From Ricinus communis (Eukaryota > Streptophyta > Magnoliopsida > Malpighiales > Euphorbiaceae): 64,000 bases of DNA. Below are positions 47,161 to 58,717 of this stretch, in pieces. The DNA is taken from contig NC_063262.1 of assembly GCF_019578655.1 (NCBI RefSeq), forward strand, positions 1,495,582-1,559,581. The letters run 5' to 3'. Position 1 is the stretch's first letter. Every line of letters begins with the position of its first letter. Position numbers and translations under genes: made by a program. Below the pieces are notes generated by a model. The model saw only the letters and a program-made list of their open reading frames with translations, searched no databases and was not told where the DNA came from.

Positions 47161-47837
47161 TTTTGACAATTCTTGTACATTCAGGTTATCAATTAAATTA
47201 GTTTTGATCTTTTATTTTATGCTTATCTAAATCTTAATAAAAAATTTAATGCGTAACTTCATAATACTAGACATAAATAAAAGAAACTTATGATTATTTG
47301 AGGGCTGAGATTGGGTAAATCTCGATGAAGAGACCTTACGCCTAATATAATAGTAATCTTGAACTCATTGAAGCTAACTAAAAGAAGTTCTCGGAGCAAA
47401 TATTAATAAAAAATTAACTAATTTAAATGTATATCTTTATTTAGTTGAATTTTATCTTAACATTTTATATTTAGTTTGAAGATAATCACCGCTGGATTAT
47501 TTGAAAAAAAATGTAATAACTCATCTATGTAAAAGTTAATTAAATAAGTTGTAGAGCATGCAAGCTCCATTTGGGATTGCGTTTTTAAATGTACTTCTAA
47601 ATTTCTTTTAAAAAGATGAATGAATTGATATTTTTTTTTTACAAATAAATATGATAAAAAGTCAATAGAAAAATCAATCTAACAAATCAGAGAAAAATAA
47701 ATATTAAATCAGTACTGTAATGCAAACAATAACCGGAGAATCACTTTAATTACTTTTATTTATATTAGATATTCAATTATTCATTACATCAATTATTGTT
47801 TAGGAATAAAAATAGCTACATAGAGATTTTGATATTC

Positions 47838-48127
47838 TTAAGGAAAAACCTCAATGATTGACCTTAAGCCTAGAACAGGGTTTATATTGTAGCTGCTAAA
47901 TCCAGCATCAAAGAAGAGCTTAGCCCACTCTTTCTCTGTCCTCTCCTGATCGGAGACAAGGACCATCATTTCAAGATCATAGAGCTGTATGGTCTCAGTT
48001 GATTGCTTAATCCAATCTTTATTTCCCATCAGTGTGTCTATGATTATCACCTTTCCGGGCCTCTCCCCATTGTTACTTGTTATGGCCTCTTTGCATTTCT
48101 TGAGTAAACCAATACATGAAATATCAT
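47838..48127 (-). pseudogene. OMT exon 2 relic in unit Y
   Basis: After the CAG acceptor (48130-48128) the frame reads MIFHV: His is kept, but the following Asp-Trp is lost and about 16 bp of the DEDCLK region are missing. From LLKKCKEAI to the stop at 47838 the frame is open, with VIIIDTLMG, QERTEKEWAKLFFDAGF and LGLRSIIEVFP all well conserved. No exon 1 precedes it; the OMT upstream block lies at 48550-48705. The open frame of about 108 codons should not be read as a working gene. Confidence 0.85.
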
Positions 48128-48720
48128 CTGCATGTTTTTCTTTTCCACTTTCCATTTCAGTCATAAGATGTATTCGAGTAGATAATTCATTCCAAAGATT
48201 AAAAAAAAAAAAAAAAGGAAACTCATTGGGTTTTCCAGTAGCTTCACAACATTAAAAACAATTTCTTTACTGTAGCTTCAGCGAAATAAACTTTTTATTT
48301 GAAAAAGAATTGATAAAATCTAATTTTCATTCTATAGTCACAATATATATTGAGTAATTTAGCTATACTATCATTAATTTCTAAAAAATTAAATATAAAA
48401 ATTTAATTAGTGATTTACATCTTAAAAGATAAGAATTTTTTTAATAATTTCTATAGTATATTTATATTATAGAGTGTCACAAATTTAATCTTATCTAGAG
48501 CCATAAATAGTATTGAACAAATCCTGAAATTGTGGTGTATATTCAAAGCTCAGTTGATTTTTTAGGAATATTTGCATGTTGAACATGTAAGAACAACTTG
48601 TGGCCCATAATTAATGGAAAAAGCTAGCCAACCAATTCTCAGCCATTCAACATTTGTAATATCTCAGAGTGAGTTAAAAATGTGGTTGTAATATTGACAG
48701 GTTCATATTATGTATATATT

Positions 48721-49770
48721 TGTAATACCCAAAATTTTTCTTTAATAATAATAATATAATAAATGGATTTTTACTTAAATCAATTTTATTTTATTTTTAT
48801 TTGATTTAATTGGAATGATTTAAATAGAATTTTAATGCTAGAAAAAATAAGGGAGTTACTTTGTATATTTAATTTGTTTGTTTTTTTTTTAAGAAATTAA
48901 TTAAGTAAATTCTTTGAAAAATGGATTATATTTTCAGTCATTCAATTTTCTCCCAATATGAATATATTAATTAATTTCTATATTGAAAGTTATGAAAGAA
49001 TTAGTAAAGGATATTCTATAAAAAAATTATTGGAGAAATGACATTTTAATTAGCTAATGGTGTTAATTTTAATTGAAAAATATTTAGCAAATTGATTAAT
49101 TAAATTAATTGTGTTAGGATTAAATTGAAAATTTATTATGGAATAAGGATTAAAAATATAATTTTATTAATATGTGATTTTAATGAAAATTTGTATGTTT
49201 GGTATTTTTATAATTAAATATGTCGGCAAGGGCTTATTGGTAATTTTATATTTAAAAACAAGGGTTATATTTTCAATAATTCTGTTTTGGCCCAAATTAA
49301 ATAGTTAGGGGCTTAATTGAAAAGCTAAAGAAAAGTTGAAGGGTTAATCAGAAAATTTACAGGATGAAATTGTTAGTAATTAAAAGATTGAGAGACTAAA
49401 TGGTAAAGAAGAAAAGTTCAGGGACCAAAAGTCAATATAGGGAGGAAAATGAAAGAAAATAAAGAAGGAAGAAAGGAAGAAGAAGAAGAAGAAGAAGAAG
49501 AAGAAAGAGGAAGGAGGACCTTCGGCCATCCATGGCGGACGGCGAAGGAGGCCCTGCCGGAGCGAGGTGGCGTCGGATGGAGGTCCGGTGGTCTACCGCA
49601 AGTGCAGCAGCAGTGGCAGCAACACCTGCGGGTGGCGAGGAGCGGTGGAAAATGTGAGGAAGGGGGGCAGCGGCTGTCGGAGCCGTTTCTGACGTTTTCG
49701 GCAACCATTGCTAATGATTCTGGACTCAAATTGATCATCAACTTTTAGGCTTCTTTTTCCGAACATCGTC
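48721..49770 (+). repeat. Truncated long LTR in reverse orientation to 4908-7878
   Basis: It starts TGTAATACCC at 48721 (the LTR end) and continues with the reverse complement of the solo-LTR motifs (GGCCCAAATTAAATAG, GGGGCTTAATTGAAAAGCTA). It passes into a (GAA)n-rich and then GC-rich part up to about 49700. The other end of the LTR is missing. Frames inside (for example 49449-49748) are composition artefacts. It sits between unit Y and the second segmental copy. Confidence 0.75.
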
Positions 49771-49782
49771 ACCCCTTAAAAT

Positions 49783-49930
49783 CAAATGTTTGAAAAATTA
49801 AATTATTAAAGTAAAAATAAATATAAAATACAACGATACTACTATAAATGTCACGAATATTTTCAATATTTCTAATTTCTCCACTTATTAAAAAATATTT
49901 AATTATAAAACAGGTTTACATAAATTATTA
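49783..49930. repeat. Block paralogous to 17955-18085
   Basis: Shared tracts: GAAAAATTAAATTATTAAA, GATACTACTATAAATGTCAC, CTTATTAAAAAATA and TTACATAAATTATT. It directly abuts the start of the A2 match at 49931. In the first locus the same block is 4.3 kb away from the A1 start. Confidence 0.8.
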
Positions 49931-51158
49931 GAAGTTAAAAATGAGAAGAAAAGTGGAAATGAGATTGGAAGCTTTTTATAAATTTTTTAATTTAGTGTGG
50001 AATAAGAATTAAATTCCATTCATCATTAGTACTAATAATAATATTTAATTATTATATACAATTTATAATATTTAATTTCTTAGCTAAATTTAGACTAGAA
50101 TCAATACTCTTTTAGTTTCATAATTTTAGGATTAATAGCCTACCTATATATATATATATATATTAATTATGACTTAGATTATTTAGAATATGTTATAATA
50201 TAGGAAAAGAATAAAAATTGAGTCACGCGGTATTTGTGATACCATATTAAAATTGATCGGCTAGGAAACAATTTAAGAGTCTTCATTGGATACATTATAA
50301 ATCTTCATGAATATACAAGCAATTTATATTAATATATTACAATCTTACTTTAAGTAAATTTAAGGTTGAAGATATTTATAATTTTTAAATTTCATTTTTT
50401 TTATTATACAAATAGTAATAAATCCAATCATCACGCTTTACTAAAATTTTAGTAGTTTCTCTTTTTTTTCTTTTTTTATGTTTATTAAAGTTTCATATTT
50501 TGGTTCACCAAAATCACTTTTAGATCGGTAATATTTTATTATTATTTAATTTAATAAATTAAAATTAATATTTTTTAAAAAAATTTATGATTTTTTGTTA
50601 TAAAATATTAAATTCTAATTTTATAAGGGTTTTATAGTCCTTAATTATGGAGGGATTGAGTTCTCCCTCTATAGGAGTCGTGAAGAGAAAAAAAGAGATT
50701 CTATATAACATTCAAATAATCGAGTTCGTCAAAAGACGGGTATAAAATTGATATATGACTTAGTACCACCGAATTAAACATTCTTTTCACATAATTATAA
50801 TCTATTGTTTCGTAAATAAAATTGATAATTATTGCAAATAATTTTTTTACATATTTTGTGACATTTAATATTTTTTTATCTTTTATATTAAAATAAATTT
50901 GTTAATTTCATTAATAGAACATATATATTTCTTTTAAAAAATCCAATAAAAAATAATAGCAACAAACCGCATAATAATTAGGCATATGACTAAATAAAAT
51001 AATTATTTTTTGATAAAATTGAAAATAATTACTCAGTTACAGTTTAGGGTGGCTCAATAGAAAAAATTTAAGAGGCCAAAAGCATATAATAATAATTATT
51101 AAAGGAACTAACTTGAAAAAAAAAAAAACTATAATGAAAAATTAAAAGTTCTAAAAAA

Positions 51159-51184
51159 CTAGGGGTGGCCATGGCTACCCCTAG
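51159..51184. promoter_or_regulatory. 26-bp near-palindrome upstream of OMT4
   Basis: Identical to 23567-23592, centred on CCATGG, about 41 bp upstream of the TATA box at 51225. Confidence 0.5.
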
Positions 51185-51224
51185 TCTACGCTTCCCTTCG
51201 CTCCTAATTACACCTATAATTCAT

Positions 51225-51232
51225 CTATAAAT
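51225..51232 (+). promoter_or_regulatory. TATA box of OMT4
   Basis: CTATAAAT as for OMT2. A 14-bp deletion in the leader (between TTGCAT and AACCATAAAC) shortens the TATA-to-ATG distance to 100 bp. Confidence 0.6.
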
Positions 51233-51331
51233 TGGTGGGCTGTAACGTCGTGCATGAGCAAAGTTTCTCCCCTTTCTATGTGTTCTTAATTGCATAACCA
51301 TAAACACCATCTCATCAAGAAAGGCATAAAG

Positions 51332-52783
51332 ATGGCTGATGCAAAGCATGCTGCAGTTGAGCTGCTTCAAGCTCAAGCACATATATGGAATCATATATTC
51401 AACTTCATAAACTCAATGTCCCTTAAATCTGCAATTCAGCTAGGCATCCCTGATGCCATCCATAGCCATGGCAGACCCATCTCCCTTTCTCAGCTCATTG
51501 CTGCCTTACCTGTCCTCCCAGCCAAAGCTCGATGTATCCCTCGCCTAATGCGCATTTTGGTTCATTCTGGTTTCTTTGCTAACGCAAAGATCAAAGGGAA
51601 CGATGAAGAAGAAGGGTTTGTTCTTACCAGTGCATCTAAACTCCTTCTCAAGGACAACCCTTTGAGTGTTACCCCGTTCTTGCTAGCCATGCTTGACCCC
51701 ATTTTAACAGAACCATGGCACTATGTGAGCACTTGGTTTCAGAATGATGATGCTACTCCATTTGATACTGTTCATGGAATGCCGTTTTGGGAGTACGCCG
51801 GCAATGAACCAAAGTTCAACAATTTTTTTAATGAAGCTATGGCTAGTGATGCAAGGCTGGTCATGAGAGTGTTGATTGATGAGTACAAGGGAGTGTTTGA
51901 AGGGTTGAATTCGTTAGTTGACGTTGGAGGTGGCACAGGAACTATGGCTGCAGCCATAGCTAAAGCATTTCCTCAGTTGGATTGCATTGTATTTGATCTT
52001 CCACATGTAGTGGCTGGTCTGCAAAGCAGTGCGAACTTGAAATATGTTGGAGGCAACATGTTTGAGGGGGTTCCTCCTGCAGATGCAATTTTACTCAAGG
52101 TACATTAAATAACTACAATTTATATATCTCTTTCTTTTTTTTTTCTAATTTAAATAAGGATACATGTCATTCAGTTTATAATAATTAAAAAAATTATACG
52201 AATTTCAATTTATAAAATTAGACAAATTTAATAGTTTTGATATGTTAACTTTTTATGAATAAAGAATTTGAAAGTGACCTTTTACTTTAATTACTAAATA
52301 AATATCATTTATCTTAAATAAAGAAAAATTCATAGATCAAATCGGCTAAACGAGAACTCTACTCTTAAAATTATCAATGAGTTGTGACTTTATATTATTG
52401 TAGTACTTCTTTTCAATTAGTGGGCTGTAAGTTTAAACTCCAATTAACATACTATGATTTTTATCATTGATGGAAAGTAGTGGATTATGCATGATTGGAG
52501 CGACGAAGAATGCTTAAAGATACTTCAGCGAAGTAAAGAAGCAATTAAAGGCAAAAAAGGAGGAAAACTGATTATTATTGATATGGTGTCGGAGAACCAA
52601 CAAGTAATTGATGATCAATATGTTGAAACACAACTTTTCTTTGATATGCTGATGATGGCATTACAAACTGGTAAGGAGAGAAACAACAAAGAATGGGGCA
52701 AACTCTTTTTAGATGCTGGTTTCAATAACTACAAGATAACTCCAATATTAGGTTTAAGATCTGTTATTGAAGTTTATCTTTAA
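51332..52783 (+). CDS. OMT4: class II plant O-methyltransferase, two exons, intact
   Basis: Exon 1 is 51332-52099. The intron 52100-52480 (381 bp) has GT..AG ends. Exon 2 is 52481-52783. The 356-residue product is the near-identical twin of OMT2. By reading, it differs by M22I, H62L, D109N, A147V, A151P, L162F and S338N. SAM motif LVDVGGGTG (195-203), His260, Asp290 and Glu322 are unchanged, so it should be active. Three of the changes (147, 151, 162) fall in the stretch before the SAM domain that in COMT-type enzymes helps shape the substrate pocket, so the substrate range might differ. The ATG at 51332 matches OMT2; a frame open 14 codons further upstream has no ATG. AATAAA is at 52924-52929. 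Confidence 0.94.
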
Positions 52784-53850
52784 ATATATAATATATTTTC
52801 GTTATATTAATTTGATTTCAATCGGACTTTGAGCTTGTGATCTTTCAACACTTCTATAGTTATATTAGTGACTACTTGTATTGGTATGTTTACGATACTA
52901 TGTTAAGAATACATGTTGATATTAATAAAGCAGAAACTGTGGGTTGATTACCCTTGTTTAAGTCAATCAATTAGACATTTCCGTTACTACCGAAAGGGCT
53001 ACCAAATTTTGTGGCTGCATTGGATGGTCTCTATGATCCACGTCTCACCAAATTTATCTGGTTTAATAAAAACTATTGTTATAAAAAAGTCTATAGTATG
53101 AAAACAATTCACTTTCTTCTAATCTAAGAGGATGTATAAAAATAAAGTATCGAGTTTAAGTTTTAAATATGCAATTGTGTTAAAACTCTTGAAATAATAT
53201 GTTACCACCTATAAGGATCATATGATCGATATGCTCTAAATCAATTCTAAATATATTTTTATAAAAAATAACTGTTTTCTTCTATTAAACTAGCAACCAG
53301 ACGATATAATTTATAGGGTGGGATTAATATATGCGACCCCTTAAATTATTATAAGACATAGTAAAAGATTACCCTTTAATAGGGTGTATAAAAATATGAT
53401 GCCGCCTTTAACTTCAAAATCAAAATATGCTCATTCCTTAATTTCCAATCTTTCTCTTTTAACTATTTCTTCTGTAAAAAAAAAAAGAAAGAAAAGAAAA
53501 ACTGAGAAACTTGTTATATACATCAAATTTATTTTTTCATGAGAAATAAATTTATATTGATAGTTTTCTTTTTCTTTAAATCTCAGTGCTTCTGTTCTTA
53601 ATTATTGGACCAATTTCATTCTTCTTCATCAATTCCATTTCGTATTTATATTTTTTCTAAGAATTTTCATAGCGCACCATTTTTTGAAAATTCTTTTTCC
53701 GGTCAAAAGAAATTCTTACAATTTTTTTTTCAAAATATTTTGTTTATACGATTTTTTTTTGTCAGAATTTGATTAGAAAAAAAATACCAAAATTATATCT
53801 ATAAGATACTGAAGGATATTTTTTTAAGAATTTGCATATCTGTAATATAT
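52784..53850. other. OMT4 3' flank
   Basis: Almost identical to the OMT2 3' flank (25202-26260). No gene seen. Confidence 0.5.
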
Positions 53851-53858
53851 CTTAAATA

Positions 53859-54597
53859 TAGTACCGGCTCAAGACATAGGCTACTGAGACCAATACATAA
53901 GGCCGCCCAATAAAATAGAGAGCCTCTAAAAATCAGGGGTTTCGATTTTTTAATATATAAATAATTATTAATTTTGTAAACTTCTGATATTATTAAAATT
54001 CTAAATAAATTTGATGTATAATGTAATAATTAACATTAATAATCTACTTAGTAACTCGTTAAAGGATTTTAAATTAAAAAAAATAAATATTAATTGTATT
54101 ATATATCTAAGTTAAAATTGCTTAATAATGATAATTTAAGAAAATTGTATTCTTTCTAAAACATGACATGCTTCCTAATAATGATAATCTATATTTATTT
54201 TATAGAATTAAAAATTATAAAAAATAATTATAAATAAAAAATAAAAACATCCGTTATAATATTAAATTTTATAAATAAAGATATATTATTTTTTAAATGC
54301 ACAGATAACTTATAAATTCTATTAATCATTCTCATTCCGATAGCTTTAGAGAAAAAATTTCCAAAATTAAAATTAATAACTCCTATTTGCATTCAACTAT
54401 GTTACACAAAAGGTAAATAATTTAGTTGTATTATCAATTAAAAAAGATCTACTTTTTAAATTTGAATATAAAAATTTAATTAGTGATTTTGCAACTCAAA
54501 AAATTAAAAAAATTCATAATTTCTAAAATTTATTTATATTAATAAAGTCACAAATTAAATATTATCTAAGGCCATAGAGGATGTTGAGCCGACCCTA
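53859..54597. mobile_element. Non-autonomous hAT-like DNA element, copy 2
   Basis: Same ends and the same 8-bp flanks CTTAAATA/CTTAAAAA as the element at 26269-27010. Because the flanks are shared, this copy came with the block duplication and not by a new transposition. Confidence 0.75.
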
Positions 54598-54605
54598 CTT
54601 AAAAA

Positions 54606-55640
54606 TAAAGAATAATCAAAAGAATCTTGAAAACTTGTTTATAACTAGACTATGGGAAAAAAAAGTAAAACCTTAGCCGCCTCTCCTATTTTTCTCTCTT
54701 TTTTTTTTTATTCTTAGCAAAATTTCATTTTTTAGCCCTCCGCCGGTTACTTTTAGATTTGCAGCGGTTTTTTTTTGTTATTAATTAATTTTAATAAATA
54801 AATATTAATATTTTTAAGGAACTTTATGATTTTTCATTATAGGAGCTTTGAGTTCTCATTTTATAGGAATTTTATGCTCATCCATTATAGTGGTTTTGAG
54901 TTCTCCCTCTAAGGGAATGGTGAATAGAAAAAAGAAATTAAATCTGACATTCAAATAATCAGGCTCGTTAAAAGACATCAATAAAGCGATATATGTCTTA
55001 GTGCCACCGAGTTGAACGTTCTTCCTGCAGAATTGTAATTTAGCGCTCCTTCAACATGATTGATGATTGTTATATGTAGCTTTCTTTACTTGTATTTCTT
55101 GATGTTTGATGTTTATTTTTATCTTTTATATCAAAATGTACTTATTAATCCTTATTAATGGAATATACATATTTCTTCTAAATAAAAAAAGTAACTAGAT
55201 TATGGAATGTTAACATGAGGTTTCTTTTTTGCTACTAAGAAGAAAGCTCCATAGTTTACTATAATTTACACAAATATTATACGTTAAATAAAATAAGTAT
55301 TAATTCATGTTGCAATATTGTAGTTACCGTCTAATAAATAAGATGGTAATAATATTCAATAACAATAGGAATCTTTATAATAAGATAATCTATTTATCAA
55401 AAAAAAAAAACCAATAAGTATCTTTATATGGCGATACAGATCAAAATATTGAGTTTTCAGAAACTAATATATGAACTGATAAATGGACTCATGGGATAAG
55501 CTTGATGAGTTTCTTGGCAAATAAAAATAAAAATATTCTCATCATCCGAGGTTGAATTCTCGAAACTTCAAAAAAAGCATCTTACGTAAATACAAAGTTT
55601 AATAAGCATTATATTATTATCCTTTCACCTATATATTGGT
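54606..55640. other. Upstream region of psi-OMT5
   Basis: Collinear with 27019-28060 with scattered substitutions. No coding sequence. Confidence 0.5.
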
Positions 55641-55732
55641 GCATTCTATCGCCTTGTATGATCAAAGTTGTTGATAATTCTATATATATATATTTGAGAA
55701 CACAAACACCATCTGATCAAGAAAGTCTAAAG

Positions 55733-55998
55733 ATGGCTGATGGAAAGCATGATGCTCACGAGTTGCTTCAAGCTCAAGCACATATATGGAATCATATATT
55801 CAACTTCATAAACTCAATGTCTCTTAAATCTGCAATTTAGCTAGGCATCCCTGATGCCATCCATAGCCATAACAGACCCATCTTCTCCCAGCTCATTGCC
55901 GCCTTACCTGTCCACCCAGCCAAAGCCCGATGTATCCCTCGCCTAATGCGCATTTTGATTCATTCTGGTATCTTTGCTAAAGCAAAGATCGAAGAAAA
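55733..55998 (+). pseudogene. psi-OMT5: 5' remnant of an OMT
   Basis: It starts MADGKHDAHELLQ at 55733 like psi-OMT3. It has a TAG at 55838-55840 in place of the Gln codon before LGIP, and is cut after about 88 codons at GAAGAAAA. The next base matches position 29391 of copy A1, so 977 bp (A1 28414-29390) are gone, with AACG at both A1 breakpoints. The loss removes the SAM domain, all of exon 2 and the 3' flank. The older deletion seen in psi-OMT3 would lie within the lost piece, so whether it was present first cannot be seen here. Confidence 0.9.
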
Positions 55999-56500
55999 TG
56001 TAGATGAGATAGTAAGAGTTTTTTTTAGTTTAACTAAAATTCTCGAATTTAAACCCTAAATATGCAATTACTTTAAAAGTCTTGAGATAATGTTTTACCA
56101 TCTGTAAAATTCTTTCCGGCAGACTCTAGATATATGTACACTGAAAAAATATATTTTTTTCTATTAAAATAGCAACCAGACAACATAATTTGTAGGGTGG
56201 GACTTCTATAATTCTTATCATTTAAGACCAATTATAAGCTTTGTGGAACTTCTATAATTCTAAACCCTTATTTGTGAGAATTATAAACATTATGGCACTT
56301 TTATAATTTTTATTATCAAGATATTTAAGTAAACTTTTTTTATGTTGGCAAAGAAATTAGTCTAAAAAAATTAATTTCTTTTCTTATTATTGTGAGAATT
56401 TAATTTCTTAATCTTAATAAAATTAATATAATAGTATTACTTTTAAAAATATTATATTATAAAAATAAAAATAAAAAATATAAACTAAAATATAATTTTC
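55999..56500. other. AT-rich DNA after psi-OMT5
   Basis: Matches A1 29391-29900. No gene. Confidence 0.5.
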
Positions 56501-56501
56501 T

Positions 56502-57083
56502 TTTCATTTTTTTTACTAACATGGAGATTTTATTTCAAAATTATTTTAAGAAACTAAATAAAAATAATTATTCAACTAAAAATTAATTACTTTTGATAAA
56601 TAATAATTTTAATAAATAATAATTGTAATAAATATAATTAGATAACATAAACATATAAAGCTTAATATTGATAGTGAGTTTTTAATAAATACAGTGAAAG
56701 AATTTAAATATTTTATAAGCTTATATAATTAAATTTATTTAAATATAATATATATTAAAATACATAACCTATTATATAATATATATATATATATACCCTA
56801 GCTTTTATTTTCATTTTTTTACTAACATGGAGATTTTATTTCAAAATTATTTTAAGAAACTAAATAAAAATAATTATTCAACTAAAAATTAATTACTTTT
56901 GATAAATAATAATTTTAATAAATAATAATTATAATAAATATAATTAGATAACATAAACATATAAAGCTTAATATTGATAGTGAGTTATTAATAAATACAG
57001 TGAAAGAATTTAAATATTTTATAATCTTATATAATTAAATTTATTTAAAATATAATATATATTAAAATACATAACCCATTATA

Positions 57084-57110
<27 letters not shown>
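56502..57110. repeat. 300-bp tandem duplication found only in copy A2
   Basis: The sequence from CTTTTCATTTTTTTTACTAAC to the (AT) run occurs twice, at about 56502-56806 and 56807-57110. In A1 (29893-30176) there is one copy. Both A2 copies end in AT runs, and the junction carries ACCCTAGCTTTTA, resembling the GGTATAGCC..CTAGCTTT sequence after the run. Slippage or unequal exchange at the AT runs is likely. Confidence 0.85.

Positions 57111-57170
<60 letters not shown>
57091..57170. repeat. (AT)40 microsatellite
   Basis: Eighty bases of uninterrupted AT. The A1 counterpart (30161-30175) has only seven or eight units. Confidence 0.95.
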
Positions 57171-57176
<6 letters not shown>

Positions 57177-57188
57177 TAGCCTTCCCTA

Positions 57189-57460
57189 GCTTTCTAAAAT
57201 CTTTTTTAGGTTCATGTAGTTTTTATAATTGTTGTTTTCGCCCCTCTGAAAATATTATATTTTTCTTTATAATTCCTTTGTTTACATTCTTTGTAATAGG
57301 GATAACATTTTATTTATCCCCTAGCTTTTAAAATCTTTTTAGGTTCATGTATTTTTTTCATAATTGTTGTTTTACCCCTCTAAAAATATTAGATTTTTCT
57401 TTATAATTCCTTTTTTTATATATATTCTTTGTAATAGGGATAACATTTTATTTATCCCGT
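57189..57460. repeat. Tandem duplication of about 138 bp, A2 copy
   Basis: Counterpart of 30188-30463, with the same two diverged units. Confidence 0.75.
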
Positions 57461-57944
57461 GAAACAATCCGCCACTATATATATCCGTACTTTAAGTAAA
57501 TCCTTTTACACTTAAAGAAAAGCTCTTCACGGGAGTTAAAGCACCTTACCGGTCAATTGCTCAATTTAATTTTTTCATTAATCTTTTTATAATTGATGTT
57601 ATTTACTTGCAATTGTAAATTAAAAATGAGCTTCAAACGCTTACCTAGTCTATATTTATGTGTTTAACTTATAAGATTCGTAATATACAAATAAAATCAT
57701 TTAAATTTATATATAAAAAATAAAATATTATACAATCAACCAAAAAGCGAAGAATGAAAATAAACTTACTCTTTCAGAAAATTAATTAAAATTTAATTGA
57801 TGATAAAAAAGATATAAAGACAGTTGAAATGTGAAGAGCGCAAGTTATGGAAGAGGGAAGAAATAGAATAAAATTGGAAACGAAGGACTGAACACGTCTA
57901 AATTTGAAGGCCATAATTGTGTCCCCTCAAACAAAAAGTAATTC

Positions 57945-58629
57945 TTGCCCCTTCACATCAAAGGTTGAGCCACCAGCTACATGAAAAATCATGCATACCA
58001 AACAAGCATTACGCATGCTGCACTCAAATCTGATGATCCAATAATTACTACACATAAAAAGAGAAAAAGCTGATTATTATTGATATGGTTTTGGAGAACC
58101 AACAAGTAATTCATTATCAGATTCAATTTAAATCTTAATCTAGTAAGTATATATAATAAGTCATTGATTCAACTTATGGATTAACCACTAGATTATATAT
58201 ATATATATATATATAATATACATGCAAAAACCTATTTAAAATATTTTTACTTCAATTATTATTAATATAATTTATATAATGCTAACTAATTTTTATAAAT
58301 AAAACAAATATCACAATTTATAATTACTGATTATGAGCTTTTACTAAATATTAAGTTAAAATTATATAAAATTGGCTCATGTTTTTTTTTTTTTTGAAGG
58401 TTTAGCGGAAGGAAGAAAAAGAAAAGGATAAGATTAGAAATTAAAAAATTTATCCTCACAAATAGAGATGACAATATATATATATATGCTATCAATGATA
58501 TTTACTGTATACATTAATTATTCATGTAGATGTGGCTCAACTTGAACCAACGATAGGAAAACAAAGATGACTAAACATGAAAGTGATCGTAAAGGGCTGT
58601 GGCATAAACCTTTTGATGTGAAGGGGCAA
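57945..58629. mobile_element. TIR element enclosing an OMT exon scrap, copy 2
   Basis: Core inverted repeats start at TTGCCCC (57945) and end GGGCAA (58629). The interior carries the OMT scrap at about 58062-58121. It is a block-duplicated copy of 30950-31646. Confidence 0.5.
58062..58121 (+). pseudogene. Scrap of OMT exon 2, A2 copy
   Basis: Same KLIIIDMVLENQQVI reading as 31067-31125. Confidence 0.75.
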
Positions 58630-58717
58630 CAAACAGGAGTGGGTTAATGCCCTCTTTATTTGTGGGGTTGTATCATACCCATAAAACAATATATTTATAT
58701 TTATCATACCCATAAAA

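Larger units (their letters stand above)
46038..48721. repeat. Local duplication unit Y with OMT relics
   Basis: Counterpart of unit X (39796-43440). Y lacks the 400-bp repeat pair and the 65-codon ORF. It has in addition an OMT exon 1 relic (46850-47160) and a perfect hairpin (46149-46250). Confidence 0.7.

Noticed and set aside
47838..48164. 108-codon ORF as a complete small OMT gene
   Set aside because: It is only exon 2, lacks the His-Asp-Trp catalytic context and the SAM domain, and its first codons are intron-derived.
49418..49748. ORFs of 90-107 codons on both strands
   Set aside because: They derive from a (GAA)n tract and GC-rich LTR sequence, giving poly-Ser/poly-Glu proteins.
51290..51331. 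14-codon N-terminal extension of OMT4
   Set aside because: It would need TTG as start. OMT2 and the family begin at the MADAK.. ATG (51332).
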